Origin: Purpureocillium takamizusanense
Lineage: Eukaryota > Ascomycota > Sordariomycetes > Hypocreales > Ophiocordycipitaceae
Assembly (NCBI RefSeq): GCF_022605165.1
Contig: NC_063074.1
Span: 1,205,501 to 1,269,500 of the forward strand
Direction: 5' to 3'
DNA length: 64,000 bases
The first letter of the stretch is position 1. The number at the start of each line of letters is the position of its first letter. Shown here piece by piece: positions 10,589 to 23,100 of this stretch. Under the pieces are notes generated by a model. The model was not told the origin of the DNA, searched no databases, and saw nothing but the letters and a program-made list of their open reading frames with translations. The position numbers and the translations under genes were made by a program.

Positions 10589-13500
10589 CGAGACCGGTTG
10601 TTGACCCAAAGCAGTTGACTCGAGGGTCCACCGAAGAACTTCAGAGGCTGAAGTACGGTTGTTGTGATGTATGTTTCATGCTCAGCCCAATAAGGAATAA
10701 GCGACCGGTCAGAAAGTTCAGCTTGAATCAAAATCAAAACAACAGCCTCATAAAGGAACCTGTGCAGTCCAGATATAGGAAAGTAGCACCCGTCCGCGGC
10801 GACAGGGAAGGTCGACAGAGGTGGACAGAGCCACGTCGTGTCTGATGGAGCCGAATGATGGCCCGGTTGCAACGGGCCCCGTTGAGATATTGCGGTAATG
10901 CCCGTGTCCGGAGAAGCCCTGATGATCACCGGCAGTGGAATGGCGCGTAGCAAACGCGGCTTAGAAACGCTGCTCAGCCGGCGGGAAACTTCTGGTTGCG
11001 GCTCGACTCATCGAGGTGATCCAATTCCTAATCAACCAAGCGTCGGAATCCGCGTTCACCCACATCGGATGAATCCCGCGAGCAAAGTCCTAAGTTGTAG
11101 GGCGATGGTGACCAAATCAAGACGCACCAGCCTACCAACGGCAGATCTCAGGGGAGCGTGCAGGAAGTGGCGTTTTCAGAGGCCATGAAGCGCGATGGCT
11201 GTCGAGTCGGTTGTTGCTGTTGACTAGGAATATAACAAAGGGGCTGTATAGCCTAGACGCAACTCAGCCCAGATTAAGACGTGTCGTTGCAAGACAGGAT
11301 CCGCCAGTGAAATCTTGGAACCACGTGGTTTCCAAAGTGGGCAAGCGGCAATCGGCGAAGCCAGGGGTCACGAGATATCTCGGGGGACGGGGCTGTTTCT
11401 CTCAACTTCTCTCAGTCAAGAGCAGGAGGATGCCAGAGAGACGGCTTGTTGGTCCCGAGAAAAACCGAGAAAAACGAATAACTTGCGGGGATCCCTGGCC
11501 GGCGCTCTCTGTGTGCTGAGGATTAAAGTAAGAGGGAGCCGCCGATGAAGCAGGCGGCACGGGCCAGTGGATCTGTAGAAAGAAGGGTCAGAGACCTGAA
11601 GCAGCAGAACTGTGGTGCTGTGTTTCTTGGAGGTCAATACGGTCATGGATGTTCCTGGGGAGCTGAATATGTAACTTAAGACTGCAGACAGGGTGGTGGG
11701 CGGAGGGGGGGTAGGGGGATAACAGCCACACACACACCTTGGCTTGTTCCGGAATTCGCAGAGATTCTGGAGGCAAGGAGGGCACTGGCGTGTGTGCTCG
11801 CATTTGGGGCCCCTTTCGGGGAGAATGGATCTCGCTCCTCGTTGTGTTTGGTGCGGCGATGTGCCGTCAATGCCTCCGCAAGCTACGCCTATTCAACATG
11901 TTCAGGGCAGTGTGCCAAGTAAGGCCCGTCACGAGACTTGTGCGGGACGAGACTGGACCTGAACGAATGCCGCGAACAGTTTTGAAGACTAGATGGGGCC
12001 GTAACCCAGTCCTTTGGTACCCTTCGCAGCCTGAAGGTAATGTGGCTCGGGTTCCAAACACCCTTTCCTCGTTGAATATATCGGGGCCCCGGAACGAGCA
12101 AGTGATCTTCGCCTGAAGATATTTTGATTTTTGACAACGCTAGATTGGCCACAGGCAGGGGGCTCAGCGGGTATCCCATGTGCACGTACTTGTAGAATCC
12201 GGGCTCATCCTCAAACGCTCCGTCAAGGGCAGTACTTCCTACATGTGTGTAGTAGTACTGATGACGAGCAGGGGTCCCAGATGACTGCGGCCAAGTGGGT
12301 GCGACGCTGCCTGGTGCGGTTTGTGGTGCTCCACACATCCCAGGGAGCGCCAGCGCCAGGTGGAGACGGCTGGGGTTGGTCGAAGGCGTTGTTGGTCATG
12401 CACCCACGCCGTGCCATGCCATGCCATCCTCCAAAACACGGGGTTCCTGTCCAGTGTCGTGTTACCTGCCACTGGCCGCCGCCGCGCGTACAACCGTAAC
12501 GCAAAGGTGGCAGCAGTCGTTCGAGTAAGCAGGCGCGTGGGACCAGACAGCATATGGGCGTCAGCCTTGACATGCGCGCAACGCTGGGGTGCCAGGTCAA
12601 TCGCACGGCGCAGCTTTGAAGACGCCTTTCCCGCGGGATCTCCATAAAAACGGGCCAGCGGCACCGCCGCCCGACTCCGAGCATATTGGCCGAACCTTGT
12701 CCACAATGTGGAGGGGTCAAGACGGTGCCCGAAGTCGCCGAAAGCCCCGTGTGCTGGGCGTCGTCGAGCGCGGCTACTAACTTACCGACGAGCACCGAAT
12801 GCGAGCAATATCCATCACGGTCGGAAGCGCAGCGCGCATGTCGCGCTTCCATGATTCGTGGCCCTTTTGTCTAGCGCCGATGTGTATCCGTAGAGCCAGA
12901 GCTTGTGCCTCCCCATCCTCCCCTGGAGAGATCGCAGGCGTGCGGCTGGCCAGGACACGTCCGCCTGTGCAACGAAGTTCAGGTTCGTCGACAGCAAGCT
13001 CCACAAGGCGGGCAGAGAAAAGCGCTTGATCCGTGCCACAGGCTTGCAGTTCCCCATTCCGAAATTGGGAACCAATGTTGGGCCCTGGCCAGTGCAGCTC
13101 CGTGGTCGGTGCAGAAAGCGCCCCGTCATTGACTGGCGCCATTATGATGGATGGCTTGGTTATCCGAACAAGGCTCCCTGGCTTGGCTGGCTGGCTGTCT
13201 GGTATTCACTCGGGCATGCACCTGCGGGTGGGACCTGCAAGGCGTGGCAGCGTGGCAGCGACGCCACAAGCTTGCGACCAAGACTAGTATTGGTTGGCGA
13301 GACTTAACTCTTGGATAAGGCCATAGACCCAGGTCAATGAAGGTTCGTGTGGATGTAGTGGCAGAGGGACGTCGTTGGCGTCTGGCACTCGCCGAGGAGG
13401 CAAGCTGGTCGGAGAAGCGGGCGCGCGGAATTCGGAATGCAGTCGTAAGGGGCCGCCAAAGAGCCTACGGGAACCAGATCGATGCGGATCGCGATGGGCT

Positions 13501-14010
13501 GGCTGGACAACCTTGCAAGAGACTTCGGCAGAGGTCAGAGCCGAGACCGCCAAGCAGGCTCTGCTTCCGACGACGGTTCGAATCAAGCTGCGAGGTCCCA
13601 AAGTCAACATTTCGCAGCGGGGCATATGGCTTCACCGACAAGGGGCTGTCCACGGGGCTCCATGGATCTAGTGTGGGAGGCTCGCCATGCTATCGTGGCG
13701 TGCTGGGTACGGATGTTGTGCATCGCCATAGTCACGTACTCCGTACATGGCCACGACAACCTATGTCCGCATTGGTGCTGGCTGGGTGATGAAGAAAGTG
13801 GGCGGCGGCGTTGTGTCACGTTCGGAGGCCGGCCCGGCTTGGGCCAGGGGACGGGCATCGTCCGTTGCTGTTGGGCTGATCGATGATGCAGGTCGGACAG
13901 CAGTTGGCACGCAGCCAAGAGATACCTGCGTTGCGGTCCATGTTGGTTTGTCTGATGGAGGGTCTCAGACCTCGACAGATGGTACTGTAAGGCAGAAGGG
14001 GGGGGGGAGC

Positions 14011-14043
14011 GCTGGGCTGGGCTAGGCTGGGCTGGGCTGGGCC
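14011..14043 (+). repeat. Imperfect GGGCT pentanucleotide tandem repeat
   Basis: About six copies of a GGGCT/GGCTG unit, one of them altered to GGCTA, lie just after a run of ten G. No coding function is apparent. Confidence 0.8.
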
Positions 14044-14124
14044 AAATGGCGAAATGCAAGGAAAGCAAGAGCAAGCGCAAGCGCATCACGAGTCTCGCAC
14101 GCACCTGCCGGATTGTGAAAATTG

Positions 14125-14790
14125 CCCAAGTACTGTACCTACCTTACTGAACCTACATAATACGGTAGGTAAGGTACTAAGTTAGGTACTCCATGACTCC
14201 GCACCACGCCTATTGGGACGGCCAAGGAGCTAATGCTGGCTCTCGTACGAGTCTCTTTCCTCCTCCATAGCGGGCCCGACAGAGACAAACATGCATGCCC
14301 CCTGCACACCAAGGCGACTGCTGCTTTGTCGTCATCGCTGGCAGGACGTCATCTCGAACGGCAGCCCAGGACAGCACTGCAGTTGATTGAGCTGCAAGGC
14401 ACCTTAATACCTAAGGTCTAGCACTTGAGGTGCTTCGTACATAGGTTCCTACGTACTAAATCTAGTGCTAGGTACCTTATGTGCATAGTCTAATCTTTAC
14501 CGGAGAATACGACGCAGCGCTTGGTGCCCACATACCACCGGCCCCTCCCACGGCAATATACAAACACAGGACTGTAGTACTGGGCCAGGCGCCAAGGTAT
14601 CAAAGGCAACGTGCGTTGGGGAAAAAAGAAACAAGGTGCAGTGCTCCCTGCTATTCAAACGTACCTACTAGGTACTCACCTAACGAGGGCGAGGTGCGAG
14701 CTAAGGCAACAAGGCCGTACCTACCTAGACAAGAGTACGCGTGGCTATGGTAGTGGTACCTTGCACATATTAAACGTACCTAAGGCCCTC
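14125..14790. repeat. Cluster of GGTACCTA-like short words
   Basis: This stretch repeatedly contains variants of GGTAC, TACCTA and TAGGTA on both strands, for example near 14135-14195, 14400-14480, 14660-14690 and 14715-14785. The words are degenerate and irregularly spaced, so this is neither a tandem array nor a CRISPR. The same words recur in the second gene-free tract. Confidence 0.6.
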
Positions 14791-16134
14791 TGGCCTTCTG
14801 TTACTCCATTGCACTTCCTTATTAGGTATTCACCCGCTCCTTCCGCCCGGTCGCTGCCCCACCGGCTGCTTAGCTGGCTGGCGGCTGGATGACAGACCGG
14901 ATGACAGACGTCCAGGGCTGATGGAAGAAGAGAAGGCGCGTCCAAGAGCCCAACAGAGCACTTGGGCGCCAGAGCATGATACGGAATGTGCAAGTATATG
15001 TACATGAAATTTCTGGCATGGACGCTGGAGAAGGTGCGGATGGGGTAAGCCTTCCAGCTCAGCGGAAGGAAGGTGCGTTGACGCTACTCTACTGTAGCCC
15101 GAGACCGGAGATGCCAAACGTCTCGCGAGACCAGACATCCTGCTGAGGGACTGAATTCCGATCTGTATCACCTACCTCTAATGGCACGTTCGTACGCACA
15201 TAGAGGTCGCCGCCTTGGAAGGATCAGCTCCTGCGAATCGGCACTCGATCCCTGCATCGGTGAAACTACCACGGGGAAATGCCCCTTTCGCCTCTCACCC
15301 CCGTCTGTTAGTAGTGTGCCCCAGTGGATCGCGGAATGCGTTGACGGCACAAGCCGTCCCCAAGATTTGCGCTCATGCTAATTGAAGAGACAATATGCCA
15401 GTTCTGGTCCGTACAAGAAGACTTGGGTGGTTTGACAAGAACAAATGCCTGGCCACCCTGGCACGGAGCACCCGATGCCAGAACTACAAAAGCGCCTGAG
15501 CTCTGAGCCTGGATGAGCTTATGGCGTCCTGGCTTGGCAGGGCTATACGTTCCGCTTCCAGTTCGTTTCCACGAGATGTCACCAACCAGTCCTGGACCGC
15601 TTCTGCGCGTTGCAACAGACGGGCATAGCAGTGACAGGGCAGCGCCACGGACATTTCTCGACGGCCCTTGGCGCGCTGATCAACGGCGGCAGAGTGTCCT
15701 CGAGAGAGACAGGCCTATCAGCGTGGCGATGGCCGCCCATCATCGATATGCTCAACGCGGTGGCATCGGTAGGAGGTGTGAGCATCATGTCCAACCAAAC
15801 AAAAGTCAGTCCAGGGAAGGAGTCCCACGGCCGGCATGTGGTGCCACCGGGCCCTGCGTCCACACCGGAGGGGTTCTAGAAGTTCCATCACAACGGCCAC
15901 AATAATTAGCAGAGCGGCCATAGTCACGAGCGAGGCGTCAATGTTGCAGTCCGCGTGAGAGGACGGGGAAGTATCATTCGACCTTCGAGGACGCGTACAA
16001 ACTAGTACGCAAGTGTAACTAAATGCATATTCCGGCTGCGACCCACATTGGCAGACTGCGTCCCTCATCACGCCCACGGTTGTTTCGTTGCCCGTCCGCC
16101 CGTGCAGCTCGACGCTGGCATTACGGGGCTCAAT

Positions 16135-16136
16135 CC

Positions 16137-16161
<25 letters not shown>
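16135..16161 (+). repeat. CCG trinucleotide repeat (9 units)
   Basis: Nine perfect CCG units in non-coding DNA. On the minus strand they create a false poly-Arg stretch in a chance reading frame. Confidence 0.9.
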
Positions 16162-16168
<7 letters not shown>

Positions 16169-18856
16169 ACCAAAGTCCGTCCAGGCCTCTCGGGGGTGAT
16201 CGCGCGGTCCGCTTTGGTGGTGGCCGGGAACATGGCGTCAGGGGGCTGCAGCAAGGGGTACAACCAGCCCAAGAATGGGAAAGGTGGACGCCACGTTTGC
16301 GACCATACGACTGACTGCTTTGGGGTTCCTTGGCACCGTGTGCGCAACCAGGTCACCCGCTGCCGCCGCCCTGAGCCAGGCGGCTCTCGTGCGCTCCTCC
16401 TGGGAAATCTTGTTGCCGAAACTGGGATATCCCAGCTCCGGGACTGCTCTGTCTCCCAGCCTCCCGGCGCCTGCCAACCAGCCATCCAGTCGAGGGAGAT
16501 GCAAGTAGTAAAGCCAGAACAGCTCTCCGGCAGGGGTCGCCCGTCTTGGGTTGTGGGGGGAAGCTGAGCCGTCCCGGCATAATCTGTGGCGCGAGGCTCA
16601 TGGGGCAAGCCCGGCGGGGACGTTCAACTGGCGGGGGCCCTCGATCTCAAGACAAGGTACGCCTGTTCTTGGGCAGCCACGGGGCCGACAGGGAATGATG
16701 GCAGTTATCCTCAAGAGGTGAGTACGTAGCACGATTCGAGCCTCACCGTCGAGGACAACGCAGAAGCCTTTTCCGCCACGCGATGCGGAAGCATGCTTCG
16801 TCGACAGACCACTGCAGCAGCCGGGACGTTTCCGCCACAATCAACAACAGGCAGGCGACATGCCGTGCAGCAACAAGGCTATGTTTCGATCCAGCTGCGT
16901 ATGAGCCCGCGGCTATTACCGAAAACGGCAAGTTGGGCTACGGGTGTTGAGCGCGGCAATAGATCCGACGGGCCGGTTGCTGGACAGGTGGGAAAATGCC
17001 CAGACTTGCAGGCCAGCTAGTATGCAAGTCGTTGGACGGGGCCGTGACGGCCTCCGCGCTCCGCTGGAGCCGGTCACGCTCCGGTGGGTGACGGGCGTGC
17101 CTCGACGACAGAGACGCGTGCGTCGTGCCCTGGAGAAAAGGGAAAGGACCACGGCTGGGGTCTGGCTGGGGTGCATGCAACTACGTATCGACGTTCCTCC
17201 ACGAGTCAAGGTTGTGGCGTTTCTCGGCCTCGAGGGTTGTCACAACTTACGGTGCACCACTGCTGTCACCCTGGCACGAGAGGCAGGCACCGCAGGGGCC
17301 CTTGAGCAACGACGGGACCATCTGACGTATCCAGCCTGCAAGGTGCCCCAGGTGTTGATGGCAGGGTCCTCCTTGCACGGCGGAGTTGGCCGTTGATGGC
17401 AACCTATGAGGTCAAGCACGTTATTAGCTGGCCAGAATGAGAAGATGGCGCCACGAACGAACCTGGCAGGCAAGCGTCCGCTCCAGCGCTGTCTGGTGGG
17501 GGCGGCGGCTTCCGGCTCGCATCTCGGGACTCTGACGAACCGAATTTGCGAGCTGTCACGATGACGGTCCCGCAGCGGTTCGAGTTACGTCGAGGGAGGA
17601 GTCGACCGGTCTTTCGGATATTGCAACCGGAACAATGTCAGCGTGTCACTCTCCTTTTTCTTTGTGCTGCAGCGGGACGCCTTTTGAGCAGGTTCCCACT
17701 CGGTTTACGAACCTCCTCTGTCTGCCATGGAGAGGCACCGAGGTCACGCAGCTAGCACCAGGCGGTCAAGGAGCAGACACAGGGGTGCGAACTGAAGGAT
17801 CAGCAGCTTCGACGCCAGTGCTCCGCTGGCCCGACGTCTTTGGCTGCCTGTCCTGTCGCGCGTCAGCAGGCGGGTGAGTGGTGAAGTGAGGGGAACCCGT
17901 GTGTGGGGGTTCCGGGCCCATGCCTCGGACAAAAGCCTGTCCTCGCCGCAAAAATTACCCATGTCCCGTCTGGGGACGATTCATGTGACAAACGCGGCAC
18001 TCGGCAGCCGCTTGCAAAGGCGCTCTTGGCGTTCCGTTGGAATCCGTGGACGGCCTCCCTGGGCTGAGTTGCAGTCGTAAGACGCGGCGACGGTCAGAGG
18101 CTCGCGCACTCAGAGCCAACAGTCTCTGGATGGTGTTGGCTGATTCTGTTGCCGCGAGCACAGCTTGCGTAGCTGCAAGTTTTCGGCTTCTTCCGACCGT
18201 TGTTGGCCGGCGTTCCATCTGCCATCTGTGGTGTGAGCGGGCAGGCCTGATCCCTGGTGAAAAACGCCTGACCTTATTATCGTCGTTGACTCATGGTGAG
18301 CCGCCGTCACGCAGCTCGGAGGTTCGGGAACTCGCTCGCGTTTGAACAGGCGCATACACACCTTGTCTATACTTGCCATCCAGAGAAGCCACAGCTCGCC
18401 CCATAGTGCTTTGCCCGGGCTCAGTCGTTCACGGAAACCCAAGGCCAGAGGGGGGGTTGGGTTTACAGGCGTCAATGAAATTCGCCTACCCTACACCTCA
18501 GCCGCAATATCTCAGCATCATGTTAGTAGGCACTCGCGAGCACGGCAATTCGACATTGCTCAGCTCCCCTTTATCTATCATGACTGGCAGGCGCTGCTTT
18601 CGTATGCGTGCCCGTCCGACGCGGTCCCGCCAAGCTTCGGCGTCGCGCCCCTACTCCATATACCGTTTCAGTTGCACGCAAAGGGAACTTCATCTTCAGT
18701 CATCCTCGTGCGTCAGGCCACAACCGTGACCACGAAGCCGCATCTAGCAGCACGCACTCTCTTGTCCGTCAGACACGCTGCGAAGCCACCGGGACGGACT
18801 TGTTAGTTTTTACAGCAGCAGCTGGCAGGCCAAGGGGTGCGACCAACTCGGCCGGC

Positions 18857-19819
18857 ATGGCAGCCCGCGTCTATGCAATGGAATTCTTGGCTGTCTTGAG
18901 CCGACGAGTGGACTGGAGCGCCGTTCTGCTGTTCGCATCGACCATCGCCGTCTTCGTTATTCCCATGTTCATCATATTTCCCCCCGTGCCGGTCGAGCAA
19001 AGCGACGCGCTGGGGCAGACGCACTCCAAGCTCGGCCGGCCCCTGGCGCAACATGGCACTTGCCCTGCTCCCACCCAACAACACCAGCACCAGACGACCC
19101 AGTCGAGTACTACTACTACTAGCATTGATGCCGCCCCTCTCGAGGTGCCGAGCCCAACGGCAGTCGTCTACCCCATAAAGGCGTGTCGGGGCATCGACGT
19201 GTCGCGCGCCGAGGACCAGCGGCGCATCGGCTCCCTCCGCTGCGATTCCCTCTACACCTTCGCCCAGCCGGCCAGCGCGGCGCTCCCTCCAGCGGATCGA
19301 ACCGGGACGGGAGACGCGCGACAGGGCCGCCCAGCGAGTCACGAGGACGGCGACGTTGATCAGTGGGAGGCGTTGACGCGTAGCGACGTCCCGCCCCTGG
19401 CCGATGTCAAGATCGACGTGTGGCTCCCAGACGAGGCCAAGTCGAGCAGGCTGCTGGGCCGCGTCGAGGGCGGCTTCGTCGTCGCGCGCTTCCCGTGGGC
19501 CGATGACGGTGTCGAAGGCGGCGAGGAGCTGTTGCGACGTCTGGCGCGGGTTCTGGCCGCCAAGCTGAGCCGCGGTCTGCGCGCCGTCCCGGAAATGGAG
19601 ATGCGGCTGCCCCTCGAGTTCCCCCCCGAGGCGGACATCGCGTCCAGGGGCTACCGCGGCGCGCGAGTTGCGCTTCGCCCGGGTGACGTGCGTCCCGCCC
19701 TGAACATGGAGGCGGAGCTCCCGCCAGGGTTGGCGCGCCATCTCGGCATCAAGCAGCGTTTGGGGATCCTTCGTCTGTGCGACGACGGGCTGGGAGACGA
19801 TGGACGCGGCACGGCGTAG
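18857..19819 (+). CDS. Membrane-anchored MOSC N-terminal (beta-barrel) domain protein lacking the MOSC core
   Basis: A single exon of 320 residues if started at 18857; a second ATG at 18878 is also possible. Near the N-terminus is one hydrophobic segment (AVLLFASTIAVFVIPMFIIF), then a Gln/Ser/Thr-rich linker. A MOSC_N beta-barrel domain follows, marked by VYPIKACRGIDVSRA, DSLYTFAQ, VVARFPW, LPLEFPPEADIASRGY, NMEAELPPGLARHLGI and LGILRL. This is the N-terminal half of the mARC/YcbX-type molybdenum-cofactor enzymes. In full-length relatives the next part is the MOSC domain with the cofactor-binding cysteine; here the frame ends about eleven residues after LGILRL. No continuation was found in any frame before the convergent SMC2 gene. 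It is either a deliberately short protein or a 3'-truncated pseudogene; the intact open frame favours expression, but enzymatic activity is unlikely. Confidence 0.75.
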   Translation: MAARVYAMEFLAVLSRRVDWSAVLLFASTIAVFVIPMFIIFPPVPVEQSDALGQTHSKLGRPLAQHGTCPAPTQQHQHQTTQSSTTTTSIDAAPLEVPSPTAVVYPIKACRGIDVSRAEDQRRIGSLRCDSLYTFAQPASAALPPADRTGTGDARQGRPASHEDGDVDQWEALTRSDVPPLADVKIDVWLPDEAKSSRLLGRVEGGFVVARFPWADDGVEGGEELLRRLARVLAAKLSRGLRAVPEMEMRLPLEFPPEADIASRGYRGARVALRPGDVRPALNMEAELPPGLARHLGIKQRLGILRLCDDGLGDDGRGTA

Positions 19820-20193
19820 TGAGGCACACGCAGACGACACTCGTCGACCTGACCGGTTCCCGGTGCGCCACGCCGAGCGTCAATCTTCATCTAGCCCAGT
19901 CATCAGGAGAGCGGCGCCCTGCTCAATCAATGCTGCGCAGTGGTATTAAAGACAAAACACCCTGCAATCTGCTATTTACATGTACAAAAGTGTGGCAAAA
20001 AAGACATTATGCCTATACGCATCAAGACCGCATAACCATCGCCCGCTCCGTCACATGCCCTTGATACCCAGTTCCGGAAATCATCATTCAACACGCCCGG
20101 TCATGTCCTCTCTTCGTAGTCTCGTACACCGCCCGCACGCGCTGCCGGTCGACCACCTCAAGCCCGCTCGAGCGACCGACCCTCTTCGCCAGT
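19820..20193. other. Convergent intergenic region, MOSC_N protein / SMC2
   Basis: 374 bp between convergent stops, with AT-richer sequence around 19940-20040 suited to 3' ends. No remnant of the missing MOSC domain is visible here. Confidence 0.5.
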
Positions 20194-23100
20194 CTACTTC
20201 ATGTCCGCCGGCGTCAGGGCCTGAACCATGCTGGTGCCCTCGCTGAAGCGCGTGCGGAAGATGCGGTTGGCGTTTTGGAACATGCCGTCTTTGAGGCTGA
20301 CGACGATGAACTGGGAGCCCTTGAAGCGCGTCTTGATGAGCCGGCCAATGTTCTGCGTGTGCGACAGATCCAGCGCGGCGTCGACCTCATCGAGGATGTA
20401 CATGGGCGCGGGCTTGAACTGCAGCAGAGCCATGATGAGCGACAGGGCCACGAGAGACCTGGCAGGTAACGTTTCGTTAGCGCATTTCGCCTCTTGTTTG
20501 TTGTTCATCTGCTTCATCGGGGACCGAGTGTTTCCATACCTTTGACCACCGCTCAGCTCCGTCAGGCTCTGCTTCCACACCTTGCCCAGGCAGACCTTGA
20601 CCTCGAGGCCGTCGCTAATGGCCTTGCCCTCGGGGGGATCGAGCTTGGCGAAGCTGCCGCCGGGCAGGAGCTCCGAGAAGATCTGGCCAAAGTCCCCGTT
20701 GACCTTCTCCCACGTCTCCTGCAGAGCCTTCTTCTTGTAGTCGTCGAGGCTCACAATCGTCTCCTCGATCTTGCGCTTGTCGCGGATGACCGTCTTGATC
20801 ATGTGCTTGAGCGACACTTCCTTCTTCTCGACGCTGTCAATCATGTTCATAACCTTGGGGTTGATCTTCTTCTTCATGCCCTGGAAGCGTTCCGTCAAGT
20901 TGCGAAGCGTCGACTTGCACTCGCCAATGTTCTGGCCCTGGAAGTCGTATGGCGTGCCGCTGCGACCAAACTTGTCCTTCTCGTCCTCGATCCAGTCGTG
21001 GTCCGCCTCGAGGTGGGCGACGTTTTCCGCCGCACCCTGCTGCTCCTTGTGGAAGCGCTCGATCTGGTGGCCAAGCTTTTGCATCTCCAAGCCGTCCTCA
21101 GCTATCCGAGCGTTTTTGGAGCGAGTTGCCTCTTCCAGCGCGCGGAGTTCATCATCAAAGAGGTGCAGCTTGGCCCGCTCGTCATCTAGCTGGGCCTGGA
21201 CGGCATCGTGAGTCTCTGTCAACTCGGCTTGCTGCTTGGCAAGGCCTTCGACGTCTTGCTGCTGCGCCTTGATGCCGAGCTTTACTTCCTGCAGCTGGTC
21301 ACGCGCGGCCGAGAGATCACTGCCCACCTGCTCTAGGTCCAGCTGAGCGTTTTGGAGTTCTTTTTGCAGCGTTTTCGCGGCGGCAGAATTCTTGTCGAGG
21401 CTGGCCCTGAGCTTGTCGATTGACTTCTGAAGCTCCACAAGCTTGGCGTCCTTGTTGGTGTCGAAATCCTTCATGTCCTTGTCGATCCGCTTCACGTCCG
21501 CGCTCGCCTCAGCCTGGCGCTTCTTGGCCGCCGAGATGCTCTCCTGAAGCTCGCTTATGGTGGTCTTCATGTTCTCCACCTCCTGGATGATCGAGGACGA
21601 GGAGTTGCCGCTGATTTGGTCTTCGGCCAGCTTGATCTCGTGGCTTTTCAAGTCGAGGTCCTGCTTGATGCGCCGCGCCTGGTCCAGCTTGGACTTTTGC
21701 TTGGCAATGTTGGTTTGCACTTCCTTGAGCGACTGCTCTGCCTCACTGAGCTGTCTCGTGATGTTGTTGAGCTTCTGGAGAGTGACAAGAACGCCGCTCG
21801 AGTTCGGCGCGCTACCACCAGAGAGCGTTCCAGAGGGATCGTAAGCATCGCCCTCCAGGGTTATGCTACGCATCCTCACATTCGGGTCAAACGTGACGCG
21901 CTTCGCGGTTTCGGCGTCGGCGCACACCAACGTGTTGCCAAAGACGTACTCCATCGCGGCCGACACTTCCTCATCGTATCCAACCAGCGACAGGGCAAGA
22001 TCAACCTTGCCAGGAGCCAGACTTTGCGCCGTGGCGATTGTCTGGGCAGACGCCTTGAACGCAGCGATCTTGTTGAGTGGAATGATCGTTACTCGCTTCC
22101 TCAGCTTGCCCTTCTGGAGCAGCTGCGTGCCCGTTACTTCGGTGTCGACGACAACGTTGTACAAACGGCCTCCGGCACAAATCTCCAGGGCGGTGCCTGC
22201 TTTGGTGTGTTCCTTGTCGAGGGTGAAGAGTTGCGCTACCAGCCCCTTGACCTTGGACCGGTCGAAGCCGGGGACGGGGTCCGCGTAGTTGAAGTCGATG
22301 TTGGCGACCTGGCGCTTCAGTTTGTCCGAGTCCTGTCGCAACTCACGGACTGACTGTTGTAATGCCGCTTCTTGCTTGTACATGTCTTCCTCTTGGCCTG
22401 GCTCAAACCCCAGCTTGCCGAGTTCCTTCTCGAGGCGTTGAGCCTGTGATTTGAGGCCGTCCAAGTCCCGCAAGAGGTCGGCATTCTGCTCCCTGGCTTT
22501 TTTTGCCCGAGGCTCTTCTTCCTTCAGCCTACTCTGCAGGTGGGAAATCTTGATCTTGGCCTGCTCCTGCTCGGTTGCAGCGGCTGTCGCGCGATTCCTC
22601 GCGTCTTGCAACTGGCCCTGGTAGCCATTCTCCTGGCCGTCCTTTGATGCGACGCCAGTTTGAAGGGTTTGAAGCAGCTCCTCCTTGGACTCGACATCCT
22701 TGGTCTGCTTTGCGAGGTCGTCCTTTGCTGCGTCGTAGGCGGACTTGGCTTCGTTGAAAGATGTCGTCTTGTCTTCGAGCGCAGTCTCGAGCTCAGCGAC
22801 ATTCTTCTCCACGGCGGACCTTTTTTCACTCTCCTCGGCCAAGCTCGTGTTCTTGAGATCCATGACCGTGGCAAGTCGCACTAGCTCGTTGGCGTGCTTT
22901 TTGACCGCCTCCTCCAGCGCCTGAGCCTTGCCGCCCTTCTTAAGCTCCTTGTCCCGTTGAGCGCGGACCTTTTTCACATCTTCCTCGAGGTGCGCGATCT
23001 CGCCCTTCATGCGCGACGCGGAATCTTCCAGGCTCTTGTGCCTCTGCTTCTTGCCCTCGAGATCGGCAGCAGATTGCTTTAGCTTTTCCTGGCACTTGAT

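Larger units (their letters stand above)
10589..18856. other. Long gene-free tract (about 8.3 kb)
   Basis: No reading frame on either strand gives a recognisable or protein-like product. The longest, about 296 codons on the minus strand at 15718-16608, reads through a CCG repeat as poly-Arg. No tRNA box pair, transposase, reverse transcriptase or terminal repeat was recognised. It contains simple repeats and a cluster of GGTACCTA-like words at 14125-14790. The left edge should include the promoter of the Zn2Cys6 factor and the right edge that of the MOSC_N gene. A non-coding RNA or an unusual small gene cannot be excluded by eye. Confidence 0.6.

Noticed and set aside
13520..13590. GGTTCGAATC, resembling a tRNA B-box
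   Set aside because: No A-box and no foldable acceptor stem around it.
15718..16608. 296-codon open frame on the minus strand
   Set aside because: It reads through the CCG repeat as poly-Arg and is dominated by Arg, Pro, Trp and Ser without any domain-like pattern or splice partners; a chance frame in GC-rich DNA.
10589..18856. Transposon or RIP-mutated repeat as the cause of the gene-free tract
   Set aside because: No transposase, reverse transcriptase or terminal repeats recognised, and the DNA is not AT-rich with TpA excess as RIP would produce; left as unexplained.
18803..19840. 345-codon open frame antisense to the MOSC_N gene
   Set aside because: It mirrors the plus-strand coding sequence, is Arg/Ala/Gln-rich and has no recognisable motifs, whereas the plus strand shows clear MOSC_N motifs.
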